Source: Gammaproteobacteria bacterium (GTDB lineage: Bacteria > Pseudomonadota > Gammaproteobacteria > SZUA-152). From it: a stretch of 8,376 nucleotides of DNA. The position numbers were made by a program, and so were the translations under genes. Each line of letters opens with the position of its first letter. Positions within the stretch are counted from its first letter, which is position 1. This document shows positions 1 through 6,158 of this stretch, piece after piece. Below the pieces are notes generated by a model, which searched no databases, was not told the origin of the DNA, and saw only the letters and a program-made list of their open reading frames with translations. The stretch lies in contig QIGJ01000248.1 in NCBI GenBank assembly GCA_003229995.1, positions 1-8,376 of the forward strand, given 5' to 3'.

Positions 1-821
1 TTGCGAGCCTCTTCCGTGACTGTTTTATCGAAGCCGACGTCTTCCATAGTGCTGCCCACCAGCACCCGGCCATCGCGTCGGGGAATAGCATAATGCCCCC
101 GCAACAACACGATATGCTGCAATTGACCGGGCTGCATACGGAATAAAATCATTTGTCCACGCACGGGTATTACGGGTACCTCCTGACCCAGTGCTTTGAG
201 CAGGATGGCACTCCAGGCACCGCAGGCGACGATGACCTGATCGGCCGCCACTTCGCTGTATTCTGTTTGTACCCCTCGGATGCGGCCTTTTTTGGACAAC
301 AGGTGTGTGACTTCAGTGTTTTCTGCCACATGGACACCCCGCAACCGTAAATCTTCACGCAACGCCTTGATTAACAATGGGTTGCGAATCTGTGCCACTT
401 GCGGCATCCACAGGCCGGACGGATGGCTCGCAGGTAATGCAGGTTCCAGGCGCTGGATTGTACGGGCGTCTACCGTTTGCACATCGGCATCACAGGTTGG
501 TGCCCAGGCCAAAGCCGCCTCGTGCTGGTCGCCATCGAGTATCAACAGCCCGTTTTGCGTCCACTCTGCATCAATGCCTGTGGCTTGTTCCAGCTCTTCA
601 ACCAACTGGCGATAACGAGTTTGGCTCCAGGTTGCCAATTCATTCACTGCCGTAGGGTATTTCCAGGGGTACAGGGGTGAAAGTATGCCGCCGCCCGCCC
701 AGGATGATTCCTGGCCCAACTGGCCGCGTTCGACAAGGACTACTTTTGCACCATTGGCACTCAGTGTGCGCGCTGTCAGCAGACCGATAAGGCCGCCGCC
801 GATAATTAAAAAATCCGTCAT
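1..821 (-). CDS. thiO: Glycine oxidase ThiO (FAD-dependent), C-terminus beyond window
   Basis: ThiO oxidises glycine to iminoglyoxylate, which feeds the thiazole half of thiamine; it is a soluble flavoenzyme of the D-amino-acid oxidase fold. I translated the minus strand by hand from ATG at 819-821; the frame stays open for 273 codons to base 3, so roughly the last 90-100 residues of a protein of about 370 are missing. The N-terminus carries the dinucleotide-binding loop (residues 4-13, FLIIGGGLIG) with the ribose-binding acid E31 at the end of the second strand, then SSWAGGGILSPLYPW. Later parts include ACGAWS, PVRGQMILF and VGSTMEDVGFDKT, all typical of ThiO rather than of DadA or of SoxA-type oxidases. 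It is the third gene of a minus-strand operon, 31 bases after the kinase stop. Only a weak, distant AAGGA precedes the start, so coupling to the upstream gene is likely. No thiS, thiG or thiE is visible. Confidence 0.9.
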   Translation of the reverse strand, partial: MTDFLIIGGGLIGLLTARTLSANGAKVVLVERGQLGQESSWAGGGILSPLYPWKYPTAVNELATWSQTRYRQLVEELEQATGIDAEWTQNGLLILDGDQHEAALAWAPTCDADVQTVDARTIQRLEPALPASHPSGLWMPQVAQIRNPLLIKALREDLRLRGVHVAENTEVTHLLSKKGRIRGVQTEYSEVAADQVIVACGAWSAILLKALGQEVPVIPVRGQMILFRMQPGQLQHIVLLRGHYAIPRRDGRVLVGSTMEDVGFDKTVTEEAR

Positions 822-852
822 GGTTGTGGTTTTCCATTCCTTAAGTGCTGTT

Positions 853-1746
853 TTAACACAATTTTTGGAATCCCCGTTGGGTGCATTTTTGACCGGCCAA
901 TTGACAGGCATCACGCAAGCAATCCGCCAACGGCAAGCCAGCCAGTTTGGCGTGAATGATGGCTGCATTGAATGTATCACCCGCACCCAGAGTGTCTACC
1001 ACGCGAGGTAAATCTATAGCCGGGCTGTGCAATACCCTGCCTTGCTGACCCACCCCCCAGGCTCCCCGCTCGGCCCAGCTGCAAATGTGTTCTGCGGTGG
1101 GTATTGTTTGCTGCTGTGTCTGCAAGAAAGCGACAGGGTCATTCATTTCGTTATCCGTTATGCCATGGGGTTGTGCAGAGTTGTGAGCATAGTTGCGCGA
1201 GTATAACAACAGCTTTGTGCCTTCATACAGGGACTCAATTGCTTCACGCGGCTTTTCGATTTCCACCGAACGTGGCACTGCAGGAATCTGTTGTTGGGCA
1301 ATATCGAGCATAGCGCGGGTTTGTGTCACATTACGTCCCTCGAAGTGCAGCCAGTCAAAACCGGTGAGATCAATTTGTTGAAAGGCTGTCAGGCTGTATT
1401 CGGGTAAATCACGATAATGCACAATGGTGCGCGAGCCAGTGCGCTGGTTCAGGGTGATATACGACGTTGGCGAATGCCCGCTCGCGACAACCTGTACAGC
1501 ATCCATATTCACACCGTAACCCGTCAGGTCGTCACGGATAATCACGCTGCTGGCGTCGTCTGCCAGGGTACCGGCCCAGCTGCATTGGTGCCCCAGTTGT
1601 TGCAAAACCACGGCAGTATTGCAGGCATTGCCACCCCGTCGTATGGCTTGGGCGCTGGCGCGCACTTTTGCATCTTCTTCAGGATAGTCATCCACCGTGT
1701 TAATAATATCGAGGGTCGCAATGCCCACTATTAACACGCGCGCCAT
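853..1746 (-). CDS. PfkB-family sugar kinase, ketohexokinase-like
   Basis: ATP-dependent carbohydrate kinase of the ribokinase/PfkB fold, 297 residues when started at ATG 1744-1746. The resemblance to vertebrate ketohexokinase (about 298 residues) runs end to end: VLIVGIATLDII at the N-terminus, D25 in YPEED, RGGNACN (N40, N43; fructose contacts in ketohexokinase), TGSRTIVHY, HFEGRN, SVEIEKPRE, CSWAERGA, and VVDTLGAGDTFNAA with catalytic base D257, then CQLAGQKC near the end. Fructose 1-phosphorylation is therefore the leading guess, but substrate is inference; tagatose, ribulose or another ketose is possible. An in-frame ATG at 1812 has a fair AGGTGG in front of it, yet the extra 22 residues are hydrophilic, lie inside the upstream gene and match nothing in the family, so I reject it. 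The chosen start has no clear ribosome site but lies 7 bases after the upstream stop, which suggests translational coupling. Confidence 0.85.
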   Translation of the reverse strand: MARVLIVGIATLDIINTVDDYPEEDAKVRASAQAIRRGGNACNTAVVLQQLGHQCSWAGTLADDASSVIIRDDLTGYGVNMDAVQVVASGHSPTSYITLNQRTGSRTIVHYRDLPEYSLTAFQQIDLTGFDWLHFEGRNVTQTRAMLDIAQQQIPAVPRSVEIEKPREAIESLYEGTKLLLYSRNYAHNSAQPHGITDNEMNDPVAFLQTQQQTIPTAEHICSWAERGAWGVGQQGRVLHSPAIDLPRVVDTLGAGDTFNAAIIHAKLAGLPLADCLRDACQLAGQKCTQRGFQKLC

Positions 1747-1753
1747 GGGGTGA

Positions 1754-2098
1754 TCAGGCGTTCTGTTTCGGGTTTGCGGACGAAGGTGGTTCGTCAGAGG
1801 ATGTTGAACCACCTGCTGAGCGTAGTGGTGTCAGTGGCACATACACGGAAAAATAATCCAGAATCAACCAGCCCACCACCATTGCCAGCAGGTACCACAG
1901 CGAATCCAGATAGGCGAGATAGCCAAACAGCACTACATCCCACACATAAAAGAAATATAACGCGGCCAATACGATGGGTTGTGCACACACCCGGCCAGCG
2001 CATTGTTTGCATTGCAATACCGCCCATTTACCCGTGAGATACTTGTGCCACCAACCGAAGGTTTTCTGCTCACAATGCGGACAAGGAATTGAAGCCAT
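1754..2098 (-). CDS. Small zinc-ribbon, two-helix membrane protein of unknown function
   Basis: I do not recognise a named family. Started at ATG 2096-2098 it has 114 residues; an in-frame TTG two codons earlier is less likely. The N-terminus is a four-cysteine zinc ribbon: C6-P-H-C9, then about 20 residues rich in W and K, then C30-K-Q-C33. Two hydrophobic segments follow at about residues 43-66 and 70-92, with aromatic-rich helices, and the tail (about 94-114) is a hydrophilic run of S, P, N and E. The expected topology is a cytoplasmic zinc ribbon and tail around a helical hairpin in the inner membrane; that is inference. It is the first gene of the operon with the ketohexokinase-like kinase and thiO, and its stop is 7 bases from the kinase start. 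No strong ribosome site is seen. Function unknown. Confidence 0.75.
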   Translation of the reverse strand: MASIPCPHCEQKTFGWWHKYLTGKWAVLQCKQCAGRVCAQPIVLAALYFFYVWDVVLFGYLAYLDSLWYLLAMVVGWLILDYFSVYVPLTPLRSAGGSTSSDEPPSSANPKQNA

Positions 2099-2116
2099 AT
2101 ACAAAATTACTCAACT

Positions 2117-2161
2117 GACAATTGCAGAATATGCATAGTAACTGAGCTGTCTGCAATTGCC
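2117..2161. repeat. Inverted repeat around the minus-strand promoter (possible operator)
   Basis: The arm GACAATTGCAGA (2117-2128) is repeated in inverse orientation as TCTGCAATTGCC (2150-2161): 11 of 12 positions pair, the inner ten perfectly, across a 21-base spacer. Each arm also holds the palindrome CAATTG. The arms bracket the candidate minus-strand promoter, so a repressor or activator site is more likely than a terminator; no T-tract follows. Confidence 0.45.
2128..2156 (-). promoter_or_regulatory. Candidate promoter of the zinc-ribbon/kinase/thiO operon
   Basis: Read on the minus strand, TTGCAG (2156-2151) and CATATT (2133-2128) are 17 bases apart and would start RNA near 2121, giving a leader of about 22 bases. 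The matches to the sigma-70 consensus are modest (3/6 and 4/6). Both hexamers touch the arms of the inverted repeat at 2117-2161. Confidence 0.3.
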
Positions 2162-2176
2162 TATCCGTCTGGAAGC

Positions 2177-2210
2177 GCTCTTTAGAGCTGGAATTTGTGT
2201 TTTACAAATT
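2177..2210. repeat. Two adjacent small dyads in the divergent spacer
   Basis: GCTCT-TT-AGAGC (2177-2188) is followed at once by AATTTGT-GTTTT-ACAAATT (2192-2210), each a perfect inverted repeat with arms of 5 and 7 bases. On the plus strand the second is followed by TTT, but no gene ends upstream of it on that strand. Protein binding or cruciform-prone AT-rich DNA is possible; no function can be assigned. Confidence 0.3.
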
Positions 2211-2288
2211 TTTGAAAATGCGTCTTGGCATCTAAGTTTGTGGGGCTATCGTTGTTAGCGGAACTTGCTGACGGAGCATCTCAGGACA

Positions 2289-2313
2289 ATACCTGACTTT
2301 AATACTCAGGTAA
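2289..2313. promoter_or_regulatory. Candidate IscR type-1 operator upstream of grxD
   Basis: A 25-bp site with perfect 7-base arms TACCTGA and TCAGGTA around a 9-base AT-rich centre (CTTTAATAC). Compared by eye with the E. coli IscR type-1 consensus as I remember it, 22 of 25 positions agree, including the ATA edge and the GACT and TC cores. IscR is a [2Fe-2S] regulator of Fe-S assembly genes, and the next gene, about 110 bases downstream, is the Fe-S carrier glutaredoxin grxD. A possible -10 hexamer TAATAT (2311-2316) overlaps the right edge, which would suit repression by holo-IscR. The site lies closer to grxD than to the divergent operon. Confidence 0.55.
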
Positions 2314-2423
2314 TATGAGTTACACTCTAGCGCTGATCCAGAGTTTCCCGTGTTACGGGCGAGATCATTGTGATTATTTTTGGTGAATTATTCAGTGCAA
2401 AGCTTAGTGAGGTTATGAAACCA

Positions 2424-2753
2424 ATGGACGTTTTGGAACGTATTAAACAACAAGTTGAAGGCAGCCCGGTGGTCATTTACATGAAAGGGACTCCGCAATT
2501 ACCGCAGTGTGGTTTTTCCAGTCGCACCGCTGAGGCATTGCAAGCCTGTGAACAGGAATTTGCTTATGTCAATGTGTTGGCCGATCCGGAGATTTTTGAA
2601 AATCTGCCGCGTTATGCCGACTGGCCCACTTTCCCGCAGGTTTACATCAATGGTGAGTTGATTGGTGGCTGTGATATCACGCTGGAATTATTCCAGCAGG
2701 GTGAATTGAAGAAAATGGTGACAGAAGCAACGGAAAACGCGAAAGCCACTTAG
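2424..2753 (+). CDS. grxD: Monothiol glutaredoxin GrxD (Grx4), CGFS type
   Basis: Cytosolic monothiol glutaredoxin that binds a [2Fe-2S] cluster in a glutathione-ligated homodimer, or in a heterodimer with BolA-type proteins, and passes clusters on. The protein has 109 residues (E. coli 115). Seen: YMKGTP with K21, active-site C29-G-F-S32, WPTFPQ (67-72) with the cis-proline region, and GGCD (81-84) for glutathione binding. Start choice: GTGAGG at 2407-2412 is 11 bases before ATG 2424 but only 2 before ATG 2415, so 2424 is preferred; 2415 (three residues more) remains possible, and the in-frame GTG at 2370 would add an unrelated leader. It is a single-gene unit, divergent from the zinc-ribbon operon and convergent with rnt, with a candidate IscR operator upstream. 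Confidence 0.95.
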   Translation: MDVLERIKQQVEGSPVVIYMKGTPQLPQCGFSSRTAEALQACEQEFAYVNVLADPEIFENLPRYADWPTFPQVYINGELIGGCDITLELFQQGELKKMVTEATENAKAT

Positions 2754-2765
2754 GAACATGTTCCT
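2752..2765. repeat. Perfect 14-bp palindrome over the grxD stop codon
   Basis: AGGAACATGTTCCT is fully self-complementary and begins inside the TAG stop of grxD (2751-2753). As RNA it could form a 5-bp stem with a CAUG loop. No T-tract follows, so it is not a standard intrinsic terminator. Two other genes in the window have a similar dyad at their stop. Confidence 0.5.
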
Positions 2766-2793
2766 TAAATGTGAATTAAGCGCTAAAAATTTT

Positions 2794-2832
2794 AAAAAAA
2801 ATCGCCGTAGGGGCACCCCTTGTGGGTGCCCA
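2794..2832 (-). terminator. Candidate terminator for the pyrC-rnt transcript
   Basis: Read on the minus strand, the left half of the palindromic element forms the hairpin GGGCACCC-ACAAG-GGGTGCCCC, then eight bases, then eight T (2801-2794). It lies about 165 bases after the rnt stop. The gap between stem and T-run is longer than usual, so efficiency is uncertain. Confidence 0.4.
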
Positions 2833-2901
2833 ATGTATGCCAGTAGCACCAACATTTGGGGCAACGAACACCAGGGCAACCACAAGGGATTGCCTCTACG
2901 G
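2805..2901. repeat. Palindromic double-hairpin repeat element (REP/MITE-like)
   Basis: Two inverted arms of 27-28 bases, 2805-2831 (CCGTAGGGGCACCCC...) and 2874-2901 (...GGATTGCCTCTACGG), flank a 42-base centre. Their outer six bases, CCGTAG and CTACGG, are exact complements, and within the arms only a few positions and one indel differ. Each arm is itself a hairpin around CTTGT/ACAAG. The whole resembles dispersed non-coding repeats found between convergent genes in many proteobacterial genomes. No transposase is present, and the short frames crossing it (both strands) are artefacts of the repeat. It fills most of the 240-base gap between convergent grxD and rnt. Confidence 0.65.
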
Positions 2902-2995
2902 TCATTAAAGACTGACCGTTTTCGCATAACACCACAACTCACATTCTGGCTGAGGCCTGTGTAATACCCGTAACTCATAGCATTGGCGGAGAAAA

Positions 2996-3700
2996 TTAAA
3001 TCGGGCTGCCGCCCAGTTCTTTCCAACGATTGACAATGATGCAAAATAATTCAGCGGTTTTTTCTGTGTCGTAAACGGCGGAGTGTGCCTCATTGTTGTT
3101 CCATTCGATGCCAGCGGCGGCAATGGCGCGAGCCAGCACCGTTTGGCCGTAAACAAGTCCTGCGAGCGTAGCGGTATCGAAGGTGCTGAACTGGTGAAAG
3201 GGGTTGCGTTTAATACCGGTGCGTTCTACAGCGGCCTTGACGAAGGCGAGATCGAAGGACGGGTTGTGACCAACAAGAATTGCCCGTGAACAATGACTGC
3301 CTTTGAGTATATTGCGAATGGGTTCAAATATTTTTTTCAGTGCTTTGCCTTCGGGCTCAGCGATGCGCAGTGGGTGATGTGGGTCGATGCCAGTGAAAGC
3401 CAGTGCAGAGGCTTCCAGATTAGCTCCAGGGAAGGGTTCGACGTGCGCACTCACGGTTTTACCGGGATAGACTAATCCTGTTTCGTCCATGTGAATGGGC
3501 ACGGCGGCAATTTCCAGCAGGGCATCGGTGTCGGCATTAAAACCGGCTGTTTCCACGTCAACCACCACGGGCAAAAAGCCACGAAAGCGGCGTGCAATAC
3601 CTTTGCCTGTCGGAGTGGGTGTGGTGAGTTCTTCAGAGCTTTCTGGGGCGTCCGGTTTTTTTGTCGGGTATGTGTCCGGAGGGTCGCTTGGAATGTTCAT
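2996..3700 (-). CDS. rnt: Ribonuclease T (3'-5' exoribonuclease, DEDDh)
   Basis: RNase T trims 3' ends of tRNA (CCA end turnover), 5S and 23S rRNA and other stable RNAs; it is a cytoplasmic homodimer with two metal ions per site. The protein has 234 residues (E. coli 215). The catalytic set is complete: D48 and E50 in [12 protein letters not shown]150 in GHNPSFD, H206 in EAHSAVYD and D211. Landmarks RFRGF, LLEIAA, HVEPF, ANLE, GIDP, KRNPFH, FDTA and [14 protein letters not shown] also match. Start: ATG 3698-3700 overlaps the pyrC TGA as ATGA, with GGA 7 bases upstream; a GTG at 3712 is the less likely alternative. Unusual: about 25 extra N-terminal residues rich in P, T, S and E before the conserved RFRGF. 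Second gene of the pyrC-rnt unit. Confidence 0.96.
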   Translation of the reverse strand: MNIPSDPPDTYPTKKPDAPESSEELTTPTPTGKGIARRFRGFLPVVVDVETAGFNADTDALLEIAAVPIHMDETGLVYPGKTVSAHVEPFPGANLEASALAFTGIDPHHPLRIAEPEGKALKKIFEPIRNILKGSHCSRAILVGHNPSFDLAFVKAAVERTGIKRNPFHQFSTFDTATLAGLVYGQTVLARAIAAAGIEWNNNEAHSAVYDTEKTAELFCIIVNRWKELGGSPI

Positions 3701-4740
3701 AATAATTTCCACGCCAGTGTTTTTCCGGCAAAAAACGGCACCAGTGTTTTGTTGCCAAAAGTCATTTCATCCGCGAGAGTATGTTCGCATCGTTCTAAAG
3801 TAACATTGCCGGTATTACGCGGGAGACCATAAAAATCCGCACCAAAGTGACTGGCAAAACCTTCCAGTTTGTCCAGCGCACCAGCATGCTCAAAGGCAGT
3901 AGCATAAAACTCCAGTGCGGCATGAGCACTGTAAATTCCGGCACAACCACAGGCGGATTCTTTTGCCCCTCTGGCGTGTGGGGCGCTGTCGGTGCCGAGA
4001 AAGAATTTCGCTTTGCCGCTGGTGGCCGCAGCGACCAGCGCCTTGCGATGGGTTTCGCGCTTGAGTACGGGCAGGCAATAATTGTGCGGATGCATGCCGC
4101 CGACCAACATGGCATTACGATTCAGTAACAGGTGTTGCGGTGTGATGGTTGCCGCAATGTTATTGCTGCTCTCCAAGACAAAATCGACAGCATCCTCGGT
4201 GGTGATGTGTTCAAACACAATTTTCAGATCGGGAAATTGTCGGGTGAGGGGGATGAGTTGTTGCTCGATAAACATTTTTTCACGATCAAACACATCGACC
4301 GCAGGATCGGTCACTTCTCCGTGTACTAGCAACGGCAGACCGCAGGCCTCCATGGCGGCTAATGCAGATCCGGTTTTTTGCAGTTGGGTGACGCCGCTGT
4401 CGGAATTTGTGGTTGCACCCGCCGGATACAGTTTGATGGCAAACACCACGCCGCTGTTTTTGGCGCGGGAAATTTCGTCCGATGAAGTGTCATCAGTGAG
4501 ATACAAGGTCATCAATGGTTGGAAATCACTGTCTGTTGGCAGGGCATCCAGAATGCGCTGGTGATAGGCCTGCGCCAGTGTTGTTGTGGTTATCGGTGGA
4601 CTGAGATTGGGCATGATAACGGCACGGGCAAACTGCCGGGCAGTGTGGCCGATGACGGCCGCCATGGCTGCTCCATCGCGCACATGCAGATGCCAGTCAT
4701 CGGGGCGTGTTAGCGTAAGTTGGGTGATGGATGAGCTCAA
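3697..4740 (-). CDS. pyrC: Dihydroorotase, class II
   Basis: Zinc amidohydrolase for the third step of UMP synthesis, the reversible cyclisation of N-carbamoyl-L-aspartate to dihydroorotate. The protein has 347 residues (E. coli 348). All metal and catalytic positions are present: H17 and H19 in [10 protein letters not shown], carboxylated lysine K103 in [14 protein letters not shown]140 in LLVHGEVT, H178 in VFEHITT and D251 in LGTDSAPH. The start appears to be TTG (4738-4740): no ATG or GTG lies between the upstream in-frame TAG and the conserved core, and GGA stands 7 bases before this TTG. It is the first gene of a two-gene unit, coupled to rnt by an ATGA overlap. A -10-like CATAAT (minus strand, 4788-4783) lies upstream without a good -35. 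Confidence 0.96.
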   Translation of the reverse strand: MSSSITQLTLTRPDDWHLHVRDGAAMAAVIGHTARQFARAVIMPNLSPPITTTTLAQAYHQRILDALPTDSDFQPLMTLYLTDDTSSDEISRAKNSGVVFAIKLYPAGATTNSDSGVTQLQKTGSALAAMEACGLPLLVHGEVTDPAVDVFDREKMFIEQQLIPLTRQFPDLKIVFEHITTEDAVDFVLESSNNIAATITPQHLLLNRNAMLVGGMHPHNYCLPVLKRETHRKALVAAATSGKAKFFLGTDSAPHARGAKESACGCAGIYSAHAALEFYATAFEHAGALDKLEGFASHFGADFYGLPRNTGNVTLERCEHTLADEMTFGNKTLVPFFAGKTLAWKLL

Positions 4741-4856
4741 GTGTGTGATTCCAGCCTAGGAGGATGTTCGGAAAATACGCACATTATGCCATGTTTGCTG
4801 CTGGCGCAGTGCGACGTGTCGGGTGACAATGGTTTATTTTATGCTTTGGAGGTTTT
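4741..4856. promoter_or_regulatory. Divergent spacer between pyrC and rsmE
   Basis: These 116 bases must hold the start signals for both directions. For pyrC a CATAAT -10-like hexamer is read on the minus strand at 4788-4783, giving a leader of about 36 bases. For rsmE no convincing -35/-10 pair was found, but GGAGG at 4848-4852 is a clear ribosome site four bases before the GTG start. No PurR-like palindrome was seen. Confidence 0.4.
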
Positions 4857-5630
4857 GTGCGTATTCCTCGAATCTACCAACCCCTGTCGCTGATCAGTGG
4901 CCAGACCATCAAACTGGATGCTCAGGCGATGGTGCATCTCACCAAAGTGTTGCGCCTGCAAGTGGGTGATGCGTTGATACTTTTTAATGGTGAAGAGAAT
5001 GACAAGGGTGAAAGCGGGGAGTTTGCAGCGCGCGTGAATGCCGTGGAGCGGCGTTCAGTTCTGATTGAGGTGGGTGAATTTATGGCGCGTTCATCAGAAT
5101 CACCGTTGGAGCTGGTCTTGTTGCAGGGCATTTCGCGCGGAGAACGTATGGATTTCACGGTACAAAAGGCAGTGGAACTGGGTGTGTCGCGCATTGTGCC
5201 GGTATTGAGTGAGCGCACGGTGGTGAATCTTAAGAGCGACCGGCAGGAAAAGCGTCGTAGGCATTGGCAGGGAGTGGTACACAGCGCTTGTGAGCAGTGT
5301 GGTCGTAATCGGGTGCCGATGGTGGAGGCGGTGAAATCGTTTGCTGTGGCGATTGCCGATGTGGCAGAAACGGACAGCCTGAAACTGGTGTTGCATCACC
5401 GTGCTGAGACAGATCGCGCTGCGTTACCAGCACCCCGGGGAACGGTGAGTTTGTTGATTGGTCCTGAAGGCGGGTTATCGGCGCAGGAAATTGCGGCGGC
5501 GGAAGCCGCAGGCTTTGTGCCATGGCAACTTGGCTCACGGGTATTGCGCACGGAGACTGCGGCACTGGCAGCGATCTCCGTACTACAGTGGCGCTGGGGT
5601 GATTTTACTGCCGAGGCGAAGCTCAAGTGA
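4857..5630 (+). CDS. rsmE: 16S rRNA (uracil-1498 N3)-methyltransferase RsmE
   Basis: S-adenosylmethionine-dependent methyltransferase of the SPOUT (trefoil-knot) class that makes m3U1498 in helix 44 of 16S rRNA. The protein has 257 residues (E. coli 243). The N-terminal PUA-like part starts with MRIPRIY and includes HLTKVLRL (27-34); the knot holds QKAVELGVS (103-111), ACEQCGRNRVP (144-154), LLIGPEGGLS (199-208) and the SAM loop LGSRVLRTETAAL (225-237). The GTG start has GGAGG four bases upstream and the MRIPRIY opening is conserved. It diverges from pyrC and overlaps the next gene by GTGA. An acidic insertion around residues 46-55 (EENDKGESGE) looks longer than in E. coli. Confidence 0.95.
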   Translation: MRIPRIYQPLSLISGQTIKLDAQAMVHLTKVLRLQVGDALILFNGEENDKGESGEFAARVNAVERRSVLIEVGEFMARSSESPLELVLLQGISRGERMDFTVQKAVELGVSRIVPVLSERTVVNLKSDRQEKRRRHWQGVVHSACEQCGRNRVPMVEAVKSFAVAIADVAETDSLKLVLHHRAETDRAALPAPRGTVSLLIGPEGGLSAQEIAAAEAAGFVPWQLGSRVLRTETAALAAISVLQWRWGDFTAEAKLK

Positions 5631-6148
5631 ACATGTTGACATTTTTACGCAGATTGCGTTTTTTGTCGGTGCGGCAGCGGCTGGAATGGTTTCCCCCTTT
5701 TTTTCTGATGCGTGTGAAGGTATTGGAATTAACGGACGATTGGCAAACCGTGCGTTTGCATCTGCCACTAAATGCCTTTTCGCGCAACATGAGTAACAGC
5801 ATGTTTGGTGGCTATCAAGCCGCGTTGGCCGACCCCATTGCTGCTTTGGCTTGTGCGCATCGCTATCCAGGACACGAGGTGTGGACGCGCGCCATGCACA
5901 TTGATTTTGTTGCCGAGGGCAATAGTAACCTGGAGTTACGTTTTGAATTTGATGCCGCTATCGACCAGCACATTCGTGATGATCTTGCGGCTCGTGGCCG
6001 TAGTACCCCGCAGTTTGAATATGGTTTTTATCGACAGGATGATGTGTTGTGCAGTCGGATAATTAATACCGTAGCGATTCGTCCCAAGGGATATGCTGCG
6101 CCTTCCGCAATCATAGGGAACGAAAAAAGAGGGTCGCTTGAAGAGTGA
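5627..6148 (+). CDS. DUF4442-type hot-dog fold protein, possible acyl-CoA thioesterase
   Basis: 173 residues. The layout is that of the DUF4442/PaaI-like hot-dog families: hydrophobic N-terminus, FPPFFLMRVKV (22-32), a strand VRLHLPLN (42-49), the central-helix entry RNMSNSMFGG (53-62) followed by ALADPIAALA (66-75), then strands around MHIDFVAEG (90-98) and LELRFEFDA (102-110). Members are suspected thioesterases or acyl-binding proteins; no substrate can be read from the sequence. The start GTG (5627-5629) overlaps the rsmE stop as GTGA, with GAGG ten bases upstream; ATG at 5633 is the alternative. This coupling implies co-translation with rsmE, although no functional link is known to me. 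A dyad covers its stop codon. No signal peptide. Confidence 0.8.
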   Translation: MNMLTFLRRLRFLSVRQRLEWFPPFFLMRVKVLELTDDWQTVRLHLPLNAFSRNMSNSMFGGYQAALADPIAALACAHRYPGHEVWTRAMHIDFVAEGNSNLELRFEFDAAIDQHIRDDLAARGRSTPQFEYGFYRQDDVLCSRIINTVAIRPKGYAAPSAIIGNEKRGSLEE

Positions 6149-6158
6149 AAATTCACTC
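6143..6158. repeat. Inverted repeat over the stop codon of the hot-dog gene
   Basis: GAGTGAA-AA-TTCACTC, perfect 7-base arms; the TGA stop (6146-6148) is inside the left arm. As RNA a 6-bp stem with a 4-base loop is more likely. No T-run follows. Confidence 0.45.

Noticed and set aside
1747..1812. Longer start (ATG 1812) for the ketohexokinase-like kinase
   Set aside because: It has a fair AGGTGG, but the extra residues lie in the coding region of the upstream gene and do not resemble the family, which begins just before the VLIVG strand.
2192..2213. Intrinsic terminator on the plus strand (AT-rich hairpin plus T-run)
   Set aside because: No plus-strand gene lies upstream within the spacer, the stem is AT-rich and the T-run is partly stem.
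2688..3044. Open frames crossing the grxD-rnt gap on both strands (2758-2964 plus, 2688-3044 minus)
   Set aside because: They run through the palindromic repeat and into the ends of the flanking genes; they have no ribosome site and no protein-like composition.
4082..4564. 160-codon plus-strand frame inside pyrC
   Set aside because: It is fully antisense to pyrC, whose metal ligands and conserved motifs are all intact, and its residue composition is serine-rich and unlike a known fold.
4741..4856. E. coli-style pyrC control (PurR operator, or CTP-dependent start switching with a hairpin over the ribosome site)
   Set aside because: No PurR-like palindrome is present, and the short leader offers only a three-base pairing with the GGA of the ribosome site.
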